From: Hyphomonas sp.
GTDB lineage: Bacteria; Pseudomonadota; Alphaproteobacteria; Caulobacterales; Hyphomonadaceae
NCBI GenBank assembly: GCA_013791775.1
Contig: VMTE01000003.1
Coordinates: 1 to 64,000 of the forward strand
Length of the DNA: 64,000 bases
Reading direction: 5' to 3'
Shown: piece by piece, positions 22,836 to 31,497 of the stretch
Layout: every line of letters begins with the position of its first letter
How positions within the stretch are numbered: position 1 is the stretch's first letter
Notes under the pieces: model-generated
The model's input: only the letters and a program-made list of their open reading frames with translations
Told to the model about the DNA's origin: nothing
Databases searched by the model: none
Translations under genes and position numbers: made by a program

Positions 22836-25205
22836 ATGAACTACATAACAAAATTGCTTGGCATGAGTGCACTTGCGGCTGGATTGATTCCCGCCGCGTA
22901 TGCGCAGGAAGCCGAACAGGACAAGGAAGCCGTTCTTGGAACGGTCGTTGTCACGGCTCAGTTCACTGAGCAAAATCTCCAGGATACGCCGATTGCCATC
23001 ACCGGCTTTTCGGGCGACATGCTGGATACGCGGGGCATGAGCAATGTTCTCGATATCTCGGCCCAGTCGCCGAACGTCACCCTGACACCCGGCGGCGCGT
23101 TTTCCGGTCCTTCGCTCGTCGCGTTCATCCGCGGCGTTGGCCAGACGGATTTCAACCCGGCGCTCGAGCCCGGCGTCGGCATGTATGTCGATGACGTATA
23201 CTACGCGACACTGACCGGCTCCGTTCTTGACCTGCTCGACCTCAACCGCGTGGAAATCCTGCGCGGACCGCAGGGCACGCTTGCCGGCAAAAACTCGATC
23301 GGCGGCTCGATCAAGCTGTTCTCCGAGCAGCCGAGCGATGATCCGAACGGCTATGTCGAGGTTGCCTATGGCGACTATGACGCCCTGAAACTCCGTGCCG
23401 CCTCGAACTTCACCCTGATCGAAGACAAGCTCTGGGCCCGTGTGTCCGGCGTTTCCAATTCGCGCTCGGGATATGTCGACACCTACAGCTATGGCTGCCT
23501 GTTCCCGGGATCCGGATTCCCGAACCAGCGCCTTGATGCCGGTTGCAAGACCGGGGCTGACGGCGACATCGACTACAGTGCGGCCAGGGCTGCCCTGCGC
23601 TGGCTGGCATCCGATACGGTCGAGGTGAATGCGTCGGTTGATTTTACCGACGACAACAGCGGCGCGACCGCCAACACGTTGCTTGGCTTCGGTCCCACCG
23701 TTGCGCCGGTCATCGTGAACGGCCAGCTGCAGTGGCCCACCGTTGCCGCCGTTCCGTTCACGCCGCTTGATCCGTCCCAGTTCCTGGCGACGGATCCCTA
23801 TGTGAGCTACGCAGACTATACCGATCCGCGTACGGGCCTGGTGGTTCCGCGTGACCGCATCATGCAATCGACGGGGGCGTCCCTGTCCGTTGACTGGGCG
23901 CTCTCAGACACGCTCCAGCTTCAGTCGATCAGCGGATACCGCCAGTATGACAGCAGCTTTGCGGGTGATTATGATGCCTCGCCGGTTCCGGTTGCGATCC
24001 TCTACCAGACGAACACGCATGAGCAGTATTCGCAGGAGGTCCGCCTCAATGGCCAAGTCGGTGACTTCGCTGAATGGACCGTGGGCGGCTTTTACTTCAA
24101 GGCCGATACCGACCTGACCGGTCGTATTGATCTTGGCTATGTCGGGTTCGATTTCATCCACGGGCCTGACCCGGTTGAGACGACCAACTGGGCCCTGTTC
24201 GGAAACGGGATCTTTCATCTGACCGATCAATTGGTCCTGTCGGCCGGTTTGCGCTTCTCCGAGGACGAGAAGGACTACACCTTCCGCCGCAGGAACCCTG
24301 ATCTGGGTCCGATCCAGCCCTGCCTCGGGCCGCCGGGAACGCCGGGCAACCCCCCAAACTGCCTGATCTCTTCACTTGACGGCACCAACAGCGTGTTCTC
24401 GGACGACCGCCTCGATTACCGGGCTTCGCTCAGCTACAGCTTCACGGACGATACGATGGCGTATGCATCCTACTCGACCGGCTACAAGGGCGGCGGTGTC
24501 AACCCGCGTCCGTTCTTCAACGTCCAGGCAGAGACCTTCCAGCCGGAAGAGCTTGTAGCTTACGAGATCGGCGCGAAGACGGAACTGTTCAACAATACGC
24601 TTCGTCTCAACGGCGCCGTGTTCTTCAATGAGTACACGGATGTTCAGCTCACGTTGAACGACTGTACCGCGATCTTTGGTCCGGTGTTCGGGCGTCCGTG
24701 CCTCGCCAACCGGAATGCGGGCGATGCGGATGTGAAAGGTGCTGAAGTCGAGTTCCAGTGGGCTCCGATCGACGGTCTGTCCATCGACGGTTCGGCCAGT
24801 ATGCTCGACTTCGAGTTTACGCGTCTGGATGCGGCGACCGGCCTGTCGATCAATGGCGTGCCGGCGTTTACACCCGAAAGCAGCTGGAGCCTCGGTGCCC
24901 AGTATGACATCCAGCTGCCTTACGGCACGGTCCGCCCGCGTGTGGACGTATCCTATCAGGATGACGTGTACGGTGAAGCCAACAACACGGCCAGAAACCG
25001 CATCGAAGCCTATACCCTCGTGAATGGGTCGATCCGTTGGATCTCTCCGGACGAGGATTGGGTTCTTGCTGTCGAGGGTCGCAACCTGACGGACGAACTC
25101 TACTATCTCAGCAAGATCGACTCGACGCCGGGACTTGGCGGTGTCGTATACGGAACACCGGCGATGCCGCGCACCTTCATGGTGTCGGTCCGCCGCAACT
25201 TCTAG
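22836..25205 (+). CDS. TonB-dependent outer-membrane receptor
   Basis: A 789-residue outer-membrane receptor: signal peptide with cleavage after Ala23 (AAYA-QE), TonB box near 36-41 (TVVVTA), plug domain to about residue 165 (EILRGPQGTLAGKNSIGGSI), then a beta barrel ending in the aromatic terminus RRNF. GGGAGG precedes the ATG. Receptors of this type import bulky substrates in sphingomonads, and the DDVA importer DdvT is a lignin-related case. Placed behind the ferulate genes, it may take up feruloyl esters or lignin oligomers. Specificity is inference. A strong terminator follows. Confidence 0.93.
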   Translation: MNYITKLLGMSALAAGLIPAAYAQEAEQDKEAVLGTVVVTAQFTEQNLQDTPIAITGFSGDMLDTRGMSNVLDISAQSPNVTLTPGGAFSGPSLVAFIRGVGQTDFNPALEPGVGMYVDDVYYATLTGSVLDLLDLNRVEILRGPQGTLAGKNSIGGSIKLFSEQPSDDPNGYVEVAYGDYDALKLRAASNFTLIEDKLWARVSGVSNSRSGYVDTYSYGCLFPGSGFPNQRLDAGCKTGADGDIDYSAARAALRWLASDTVEVNASVDFTDDNSGATANTLLGFGPTVAPVIVNGQLQWPTVAAVPFTPLDPSQFLATDPYVSYADYTDPRTGLVVPRDRIMQSTGASLSVDWALSDTLQLQSISGYRQYDSSFAGDYDASPVPVAILYQTNTHEQYSQEVRLNGQVGDFAEWTVGGFYFKADTDLTGRIDLGYVGFDFIHGPDPVETTNWALFGNGIFHLTDQLVLSAGLRFSEDEKDYTFRRRNPDLGPIQPCLGPPGTPGNPPNCLISSLDGTNSVFSDDRLDYRASLSYSFTDDTMAYASYSTGYKGGGVNPRPFFNVQAETFQPEELVAYEIGAKTELFNNTLRLNGAVFFNEYTDVQLTLNDCTAIFGPVFGRPCLANRNAGDADVKGAEVEFQWAPIDGLSIDGSASMLDFEFTRLDAATGLSINGVPAFTPESSWSLGAQYDIQLPYGTVRPRVDVSYQDDVYGEANNTARNRIEAYTLVNGSIRWISPDEDWVLAVEGRNLTDELYYLSKIDSTPGLGGVVYGTPAMPRTFMVSVRRNF

Positions 25206-25229
25206 CTCCTCCCTGGAGCTTGCAGTTCT

Positions 25230-25262
25230 GAAGGGGGGAGCGATCCCCCCTTCTTCTTTTTG
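25230..25262 (+). terminator. rho-independent terminator of the TonB receptor transcript
   Basis: A perfect 10-bp stem (GAAGGGGGGA / TCCCCCCTTC) with loop GCGA is followed by TTCTTTTTG. It lies 25 bp behind the receptor stop codon. Confidence 0.9.
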
Positions 25263-25300
25263 TGGCGACAGTGACGAGCGGCGCCTGGGCGCGCCAGATT

Positions 25301-25334
25301 AAGAAAAAGGGGCCGGCATGATGCCGGCCCCTCT
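25301..25334 (-). terminator. rho-independent terminator of the minus-strand ALDH gene
   Basis: Read on the minus strand, AGGGGCCGGCAT pairs with ATGCCGGCCCCT and is followed by TTTTTCTT. It lies 26 bp behind the stop of the ALDH gene at 25360. Confidence 0.9.
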
Positions 25335-25359
25335 TGTTCATGTATTGGCGGGTTGCCTG

Positions 25360-26769
25360 TCAGGCCAGGGCAGCATTCACGACGCGGGCCTGCGTGTATT
25401 CGTGCAGGCCGGCTTCTCCGAGTTCGGCGCCGAGGCCGGACTGCTTCGAACCGCGGAAGGGAATTCCGGCTTCGATCGCAAGGTGCTGGTTTACCCAGAC
25501 GGTGCCGCTGTCGATCCTCGACGCGACGTCCATCGCCCGGTTAACATCCTTGCCCCAGACCGTCCCGGCCAGGCCGTAGTCGGACTCGTTCACCCGGTCG
25601 ATCACGTCATCGATGTTTGTGTAGGACATCACTGGCAGCACGGGGCCGAACTGTTCTTCGGAGACAATCCGCGAGTCTTCGCCGATGTCCCGCACGATGG
25701 TCGGGGCGATGAAGTAGCCCGGGCGATCCAGGGGGGCGCCGCCGGCAATCACGGTGCCGTTGGCCTTGGCGTCGGCAAGGAACTCCTTGAGTTTCTCGTA
25801 CTGGGCCTTGTTCTGCACCGGGCCGATCTGGGCGCCTTGTTTGGAGCCGTCATCGACAATCGCCGCATTCGCAAGCCGGGCGAGCTCGTCGCAGAAGGTG
25901 TCGTACATCTTTTCAGGCACGTAGGTGCGTTTGACGGCGACACAGATCTGGCCGGCATTGGTCATCGCGCCGGTAAACACTTTCTGCGCGGTTGCAACGG
26001 GCTCGACATCGTCAAGCACGATGGCCGCGTCATTGCCGCCGAGCTCAAGCGTCACGCGTTTCACGCTTCCAGCTGCCGATGCCATGACTTTCTTGCCGGT
26101 CGCGGTCGAGCCGGTGAAAGCGATCTTGGCAATGTCCGGGTGAGAAGTCATCAAGCCGCCGAGATTGTTGCGGTCGCAGACGACGTTGAAGACACCCGGC
26201 GGCAGGATGGCGTTGGCGAGTTCGGCGAACAGCAGGGTTGTCAGCGGCGTGGTCGGCGCCGGTTTGGAGACCATGGTGTTGCCGGCCAGCAGCGCCGGTC
26301 CGAGCTTGTTCATCAGCAGAACAACCGGGAAGTTCCACGGCGTGATCGCGCCCACCACGCCAAGCGGCGCGCGAAACTCGATGACGCGGTTTTCAGGTGT
26401 CTCGCGCAGGACTTTCGGTTCAAGGCGCATATCGACGAAGCCCTTGAGCGTGAAGACCGAGGCGAGGATTTCATATCCGGCCTGGTCCAGCGGCTTGCCT
26501 TGTTCCGTTGTCAGAAGGCTCGCAAACTCGTCCTTGCGCGCCATCAGCGCGTCGGCGAGGCGGTCAATCAGCTTGGCGCGCTCTTCAATCGGGCGCTTGG
26601 ACCATGCGGGGAAAGCCGCCTTGGCGGCGGCGACCGCCTGATTGAGCTGTGCTTCATCGGCAATCGGGCACTGCGCGAATACTTCTTCCGTGGCCGGATT
26701 CACGACACCGGCCGTGCCGGCCGCGCCATCCACCAACTGACCATTGATCAACAGTTTGAACGTCTTCAT
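25360..26769 (-). CDS. aldehyde dehydrogenase
   Basis: Aldehyde dehydrogenase (469 residues) with Glu242 (LELGGNDAA), Cys276 (NAGQICVAVKR) and the NAD-binding ITPWNFPVVLL near 142-152. It is a close relative of the ALDH at 15346, sharing KPAPTTPLTTLL and EEQFGP, but lacks that protein's C-terminal tail. GGGAG lies 6 bp before the ATG. It is divergent from the quinohemoprotein alcohol dehydrogenase. Two operator types sit in the shared promoter, so it likely oxidises an aldehyde of the lignin pathway in step with that enzyme. Substrate unknown. Confidence 0.9.
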   Translation of the reverse strand: MKTFKLLINGQLVDGAAGTAGVVNPATEEVFAQCPIADEAQLNQAVAAAKAAFPAWSKRPIEERAKLIDRLADALMARKDEFASLLTTEQGKPLDQAGYEILASVFTLKGFVDMRLEPKVLRETPENRVIEFRAPLGVVGAITPWNFPVVLLMNKLGPALLAGNTMVSKPAPTTPLTTLLFAELANAILPPGVFNVVCDRNNLGGLMTSHPDIAKIAFTGSTATGKKVMASAAGSVKRVTLELGGNDAAIVLDDVEPVATAQKVFTGAMTNAGQICVAVKRTYVPEKMYDTFCDELARLANAAIVDDGSKQGAQIGPVQNKAQYEKLKEFLADAKANGTVIAGGAPLDRPGYFIAPTIVRDIGEDSRIVSEEQFGPVLPVMSYTNIDDVIDRVNESDYGLAGTVWGKDVNRAMDVASRIDSGTVWVNQHLAIEAGIPFRGSKQSGLGAELGEAGLHEYTQARVVNAALA

Positions 26770-26861
26770 TTTTCACTCCCTGAGCTGTGCTTCTGATCCT
26801 CGTCCGGCCAGCCATGCCTGGAGAAAACCGGCCTTCATTTTAAGCATGGTTTTGCACCGAT

Positions 26862-26880
26862 AGCTATGCGCCATAAAACT
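26862..26880. promoter_or_regulatory. degenerate FerC-type operator copy
   Basis: ATAGCTAT (26860-26867), then GCGCC and ATAAAACT: AGCTAT-N5-ATA matches the left arm and spacing of the ferB site, but the right arm is poor. It adjoins the TAACGATCGTTA palindrome in the same divergent promoter. Confidence 0.35.
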
Positions 26881-26891
26881 AACGATCGTTA
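26880..26891. promoter_or_regulatory. TAACGATCGTTA operator, copy 1
   Basis: A perfect 12-bp palindrome TAACGATCGTTA between the divergent ALDH (25360) and quinohemoprotein (26954) genes. The identical 12-mer occurs at 35660-35671, and variants lie at four other promoters in this region. Confidence 0.6.
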
Positions 26892-26953
26892 TTTACAAAC
26901 AAGGGCAGGCGTTGGCATATGGCACCATACAAATACATGAAGTGGGGAACGCC

Positions 26954-29200
26954 ATGCGAAAAATCTTACTTGTGTGCGTCATTGGCCTGCTGACCGCCTG
27001 CGGAAACCCGGGTGATCGCGGATCAGCTTCGAAACAATTGCCGGCCGATCCGGGCCCGCCCTCGGCGGAGGCCCGGGGCTGGGTGGATGAAGCGCGCCTC
27101 AAGTCAGAGGCTGCGGGCGGTGCCATGTGGCTCACCACGGGCGGCGATGCGGGCAAGACCCACTATTCACGTCTCGACCGGATCAACCGCAGCAATGCCG
27201 CCAGTCTCGGCGTCGCCTGGGAATACGAGACCCTGACGAAACGCGGGCTGGAAGCCACGCCGATTGTCGTGGACGGCGTCATGTACACGAGCGGCGTCCT
27301 GGGCGCTGTCTATGCCCTCGATGCCCGGACCGGCGAGGAACTCTGGACGTTCCAGCCGGAGGTCGACATGCAGGTCAACCGGGCAGCCTGCTGCGACATG
27401 GTCAACCGCGGTGTCGCGGTCTGGAAAGGGCAGGTGTACGTCGCGGCGCTCGACGGCATTCTCTATGCGCTCGATGCCGCGACCGGCGAGATTGCCTGGC
27501 AGGCCGATACGATTGTTGACCGGGGCAGAGGATACACCTCGACGGGGGCGCCGCAGATTGCCGGCAGTGTCGTCGTGATCGGCAATGGCGGCGCAGAATT
27601 CGATGCGCGGGGCTATGTCTCTGCCTATGATCTCGGCTCCGGCAAACTGGCCTGGCGCTTCTTCACGGTTCCCAATGATCCGGCGCTCGGCCAGGAACAT
27701 CCGGCGCTGGAAATGGCCGTTCAGACCTGGGACGCGAACAGCCGCTGGGATCTCGGGCTCGGCGGCACGGTCTGGGACGGGCTCGCCTATGACGATGAGC
27801 TCGACCTGGTCTATCTCGGGGTCGGCAATGGCGGTCCCTATCCGCAGGCGATCCGCAGTCCGCAAGGCGGGGACAATCTTTTCCTGAGCTCCATCGTCGC
27901 GCTTGATGCCAAGACCGGAGACTATGTCTGGCACTATCAGGCCACGCCGTCTGACAACTGGGACTATACCGCATCGCAGCCTTTCATTCTTGCGGACCTC
28001 GAAATTGACGGCGCGACCCGCCAGACCTTGATGCAGGCGCCGAAGAACGGCTTTTTCTTCGTCCTCGACCGGAAAACCGGCGAACTGCTCCGCGCCAACG
28101 CACTGGCCTACCAGAACTGGTCCGACGGTATTGATCCCGAAACCGGAAAACCGATCCCGTCGTCCGGGCGCGCCGATTACTGGAACGGGCCAAGGATCAT
28201 CTACCCGGCTGCATCCGGCGCGCACAACTGGCACCCCATGTCGTTCGATCCCGAACGGGGGCTCGTCTACCTGGCCACGCAGGAGATGGGCAACCTGATG
28301 TTCATGATCAGTCCGCCGGACGTGCCACGCAAGCCGCGCCGGCTGAGTGCGGGCACGGGCATTGTCTTCACGCCGCACCTTGAAGCTGCGCTTCCCGGTC
28401 TGCCGCCGGCGATTCAGGACGCCGTGCGCCATCTGCCGGAATTCCAGGACAAGGAACGGCTGAAGGGGCGCTCCTTCCTCAAGGCGTTCGACCCGGTCAG
28501 CGGAGAGGTGAAGTGGCAGGTCGAGACCTCCGGCTGGTGGGACCGGGCGGGCGTACTTTCGACCGCCGGCGGGCTCGTCTTCATGGGATCGGCTACCGGA
28601 CACCTGAATGTCTACGATTCCGATACCGGTGACTTGCTGAAAAGCCTCGACATTGGCACGGCGATCATTGCGGCGCCGATGACGTACGAACTGGACGGTG
28701 TGCAATACGTATCCGTCATGGCGGCCACGGGCGGCGGGGGCTGGTCCTATCCCAATCCCACCAGCGCCCAGTACAAGTATGGCAACCAGGGACGCCTCCT
28801 TACTTTCCGGCTGGGCGGCGCGCCGCCGGTCAAGCCGGAGCCCGCGCCCGATCCGGGCCCGGTCCCCCCGCCGCCGGCACAGTTCGGTACGCCGGAGGTG
28901 ATTGCGGAAGGCGGCTTCCTGTTCATGGAGAATTGCGCGATCTGCCACTCCAACGCCAAACGCTCGAATGTCGCCAACCTGAACTACATGTCTGCCGGCA
29001 CGCACGAGGTGTTCGAAAAGATCCTGCTTGAAGGGCTGATGCTGCCGCTCGGCATGCCGCGCTGGGACGATGCCTTTTCCGCAGACCAGGTTCGGTCGAT
29101 CCATGCCTATCTGATTGCGATGCAGAGCGAGACCTACGCAAACGAACAGCGCGGGGATCTCGATCAGCGCGACGAGGCGGTGGTGCGGACGGGTAACTGA
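26954..29200 (+). CDS. quinohemoprotein (PQQ) alcohol dehydrogenase with fused cytochrome c
   Basis: This 748-residue type II PQQ dehydrogenase begins with a lipoprotein signal (LLTACG, Cys16), so it is probably anchored in the periplasm. It has the vicinal Cys146-Cys147 pair of PQQ alcohol dehydrogenases (AACCDMVNRG) and the active-site DNWDYTA. Repeated W-motifs (PQQ propeller) precede a Pro-rich linker and a cytochrome c domain with CAICH at 661-665. An open frame starts at 26912, but the ATG at 26954, with GTGGGGA upstream, gives the signal peptide. It oxidises alcohols and passes electrons through heme c. The exact alcohol is unknown; aryl or arylpropanoid alcohols fit the context. No pqq synthesis genes are in the window. 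Confidence 0.92.
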   Translation: MRKILLVCVIGLLTACGNPGDRGSASKQLPADPGPPSAEARGWVDEARLKSEAAGGAMWLTTGGDAGKTHYSRLDRINRSNAASLGVAWEYETLTKRGLEATPIVVDGVMYTSGVLGAVYALDARTGEELWTFQPEVDMQVNRAACCDMVNRGVAVWKGQVYVAALDGILYALDAATGEIAWQADTIVDRGRGYTSTGAPQIAGSVVVIGNGGAEFDARGYVSAYDLGSGKLAWRFFTVPNDPALGQEHPALEMAVQTWDANSRWDLGLGGTVWDGLAYDDELDLVYLGVGNGGPYPQAIRSPQGGDNLFLSSIVALDAKTGDYVWHYQATPSDNWDYTASQPFILADLEIDGATRQTLMQAPKNGFFFVLDRKTGELLRANALAYQNWSDGIDPETGKPIPSSGRADYWNGPRIIYPAASGAHNWHPMSFDPERGLVYLATQEMGNLMFMISPPDVPRKPRRLSAGTGIVFTPHLEAALPGLPPAIQDAVRHLPEFQDKERLKGRSFLKAFDPVSGEVKWQVETSGWWDRAGVLSTAGGLVFMGSATGHLNVYDSDTGDLLKSLDIGTAIIAAPMTYELDGVQYVSVMAATGGGGWSYPNPTSAQYKYGNQGRLLTFRLGGAPPVKPEPAPDPGPVPPPPAQFGTPEVIAEGGFLFMENCAICHSNAKRSNVANLNYMSAGTHEVFEKILLEGLMLPLGMPRWDDAFSADQVRSIHAYLIAMQSETYANEQRGDLDQRDEAVVRTGN

Positions 29201-29209
29201 CCGGCTGGT

Positions 29210-29238
29210 CCCGGTATCACGTGAAGGGTGATACCGGG
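29210..29238. terminator. convergent terminator hairpin
   Basis: A perfect 11-bp stem CCCGGTATCAC / GTGATACCGGG with loop GTGAAGG lies between the convergent quinohemoprotein and dioxygenase genes. A T run is lacking on both sides. Confidence 0.6.
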
Positions 29239-29257
29239 GGCCATGGGAAAAGCGGGA

Positions 29258-30736
29258 TCAGCCCGCTTTGTGAACGGCGCTGTCCAACTGCTGGCGGCTG
29301 ACCCAGGTGCCGTGCACCTGGCTTCGAAGCGGGCGGCCAATCTTGATGATCGCCACCGGCGGGGCTGAAATCCGGTCCGCCTCCACGATCCAGACTTCCG
29401 AGAGATAATCTCCGGGGACGGGGCTGCGGGGAATGTCGATGACCATCAACAGCCATCCCCCATGGCCCGGCGTTGACGAGACGACATGAGCCGGCTCGCT
29501 GATCGCAGCGCCGGGCGGCAGTCCCATCAGATCGAGTTTCCCGGTCTCCGGCTCGATCCGCAGGAGCGCGTTGAAGTTGACTCCGACCGGGCCGCCAAGC
29601 ATCGGCGGTCCGCCCTGCGGGTTCATGCTGAGATACCAGCCGCCGGCGTAGGCACGCCCCTGGTCCTGATCGCGCAATCTGGGCAGATCGCCGGGCGGAC
29701 CGAGCGGACGTTCGATGATGACATCATCGGGTTTGTTCATGTCGAATGACCAGCGGGTGAGCGCGCCCTGGATTTCGCGCTGGTCCTTATGGATGCCGCC
29801 AGCCTCGCGCATGAAGGGGAAGGCATTGGTTTCACTGAGGCAGATATCGACATGGACCGTTCCGTCCACATCAAACGCGTTCAGATGGTGAAAGCCGGAC
29901 ACGCCCTTTGGTCCGCGGAACCAGCGTATGTCAGCGGCCTTTCCGTATCGCGGCAGGATGGCGACCCAGCTTTCGAGGTCCTGCTGGTGGGCCCAGTGTT
30001 CCCCGCCCGCCTTCAGGCGATCCAGATCGGCGGTGGTCGGGAAAATCGGGAAGACCGCGTAGTTCTCGGTGATGCAGAAATCGTGGATGGCAGAGCAATA
30101 GGGGGCATCAAACCACTGCTCCGAGACCAGGTTGCCCGCGCGGTCGGCGATGCAGTAGGCCACATCCCGGCTGCAGAGGCCGCCCGCTTCATAGCCGAAG
30201 AAGAACATCTCGCCCGTCTCGGGGTCGATGCGCGGATGCGCGGTCATCGTTTCCGATCTGAGTTTGCCGAGATAGTCCCAGCTGCCGATTGTCTCCAGTG
30301 TGTGGGGATTGATCTCATACCCCCGGCCGTCCTCCTTGGTCATGAGCAGCCGGTTGCCGTGCCAGACAGGCGTTGTGTTCGCGACCGTCCGATCCACGCC
30401 GGCGACAGACGGATCGTCCGTGAACGGGTTGCGATAGCGGCCGAACAGCGCGCGTCCGGCAGCTTTCTCTGCTAGAAAGCGCGCCGTTTTGACGTACCGG
30501 ATATCAAAGCCCACCCGGCCGTTCTCGAACAACACGCGGCTGATCATGCCGTCTGCCGACAGCGCGACATCGTCCTCGAACATCGGAACCTGGGCGTTTT
30601 CGGGAACGGCTCTGAAGAAGGCGCCGTCGATCTCTTTCGGGATCGTCCCGATGATTTCGAGGTCAGAGAGCGAATATTCTTCCCGGCGGGGCGTGTTGCT
30701 GCCGATGAAGTGAATGGTCTGCGGAAACTGTGGCAC
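29258..30736 (-). CDS. lsd: lignostilbene-alpha,beta-dioxygenase
   Basis: Carotenoid-cleavage-type dioxygenase (492 residues) that splits the central double bond of stilbenes such as lignostilbene into two aldehydes (vanillin) with Fe(II) and O2. Four iron-binding histidines are visible at 167, 218, 283/284 and 475. Tyr101 and Lys134, which bind the 4-hydroxyl in lignostilbene dioxygenases, fall at the family numbering when the GTG at 30736 is used. That start also has GGGAGGA 5 bp upstream; the longer frame to 30772 would bury it. A TAAC-type operator lies upstream, and the MarR gene is divergent. Confidence 0.93.
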   Translation of the reverse strand: MPQFPQTIHFIGSNTPRREEYSLSDLEIIGTIPKEIDGAFFRAVPENAQVPMFEDDVALSADGMISRVLFENGRVGFDIRYVKTARFLAEKAAGRALFGRYRNPFTDDPSVAGVDRTVANTTPVWHGNRLLMTKEDGRGYEINPHTLETIGSWDYLGKLRSETMTAHPRIDPETGEMFFFGYEAGGLCSRDVAYCIADRAGNLVSEQWFDAPYCSAIHDFCITENYAVFPIFPTTADLDRLKAGGEHWAHQQDLESWVAILPRYGKAADIRWFRGPKGVSGFHHLNAFDVDGTVHVDICLSETNAFPFMREAGGIHKDQREIQGALTRWSFDMNKPDDVIIERPLGPPGDLPRLRDQDQGRAYAGGWYLSMNPQGGPPMLGGPVGVNFNALLRIEPETGKLDLMGLPPGAAISEPAHVVSSTPGHGGWLLMVIDIPRSPVPGDYLSEVWIVEADRISAPPVAIIKIGRPLRSQVHGTWVSRQQLDSAVHKAG

Positions 30737-30766
30737 TAGATTCCTCCCTTTTTTGCGTGCTAACAA

Positions 30767-30778
30767 TAACAAATGTTA
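30767..30778. promoter_or_regulatory. TAAC-N4-GTTA operator, copy 2 (lsd promoter)
   Basis: TAACAAATGTTA, followed by GTAATATT on the plus strand. It is 31 bp upstream of the dioxygenase GTG, in a 200-bp region shared with the divergent MarR gene. Confidence 0.55.
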
Positions 30779-30938
30779 GTAATATTTTGCCAGTCTCTGC
30801 GCAAGGACGGTTTTGTTGAGACACATCGCCGTACGGAAAGTTCCTTAGCCGGCGCCGGATTCCGGCCTTGTGGTTTCAGGCCCATTTCGGCCTTGCGGCC
30901 TGGGCGGGTGCCTGAGTAGGGATGCAGACTGAATCGGA

Positions 30939-31469
30939 ATGGATATCGAGATCGGACCTGAACACATGAAACAACGAACACGGTCGCCAAAGAACAAGGT
31001 TCAGCCTGCGGAGACGCTTCACCTTATCCTGCGGCTGTCCAACAAGCTGATGGCGCCTTTCTCGGCGTATCTCGAAAATCAGTACGATATCTCCGTGAAT
31101 GAGTTCCGTGTCCTGATGTTCATCGGGCGAAAGGGCGAAACGGCGTCCCATGAAGTGGCCCACGAAACCGGGGTCAACATCATGAGCGTGTCGCGCGCTG
31201 TGTCCACGCTTGAGCGGGACAAGCGCATCACCGTGATCCGCGATCCCGCCAACCGTCGCCGCAAGATGCTGCGGCTGACGGAGGAGGGCAAGCGCCTCTT
31301 CATCATCATGAGTCCCCAGGCCAACCGGGTCGCGGATTATCTCCTGTCGAATCTCGAGGAAAAGGAGATCCTGTTGCTCGATCAGTTCCTGGAAGCGATG
31401 GTCAATACGCTGGAAGCGGTTGATGAAACGGGCCGCTCTGTTTTCCTGGAACGTACACGGCCGTCCTGA
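30939..31469 (+). CDS. MarR family transcriptional regulator, lsd cluster
   Basis: This 176-residue MarR-type regulator has a winged helix from about 55 to 120 (ISVNEFRVLMFIGRKGETASHEVAHETGVNIMSVSRAVSTLERDK; wing with RDPANRRRKMLRLTEEG). It is divergent from the stilbene dioxygenase gene and centrally placed among six TAACGATCGTTA-like palindromes, so it is the best candidate to bind them. The ligand could be a stilbene or an aromatic aldehyde or acid. The start could also be the ATG at 30966; neither has a strong ribosome binding site. Confidence 0.9.
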   Translation: MDIEIGPEHMKQRTRSPKNKVQPAETLHLILRLSNKLMAPFSAYLENQYDISVNEFRVLMFIGRKGETASHEVAHETGVNIMSVSRAVSTLERDKRITVIRDPANRRRKMLRLTEEGKRLFIIMSPQANRVADYLLSNLEEKEILLLDQFLEAMVNTLEAVDETGRSVFLERTRPS

Positions 31470-31497
31470 CAGGCAGGTATGAAACGTCCGGGCGCGG

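Noticed and set aside
27167-29104. A 645-codon minus-strand frame over the PQQ dehydrogenase.
   Set aside because: The plus-strand protein has complete motifs and a signal peptide; the opposite frame is a typical GC-rich shadow.
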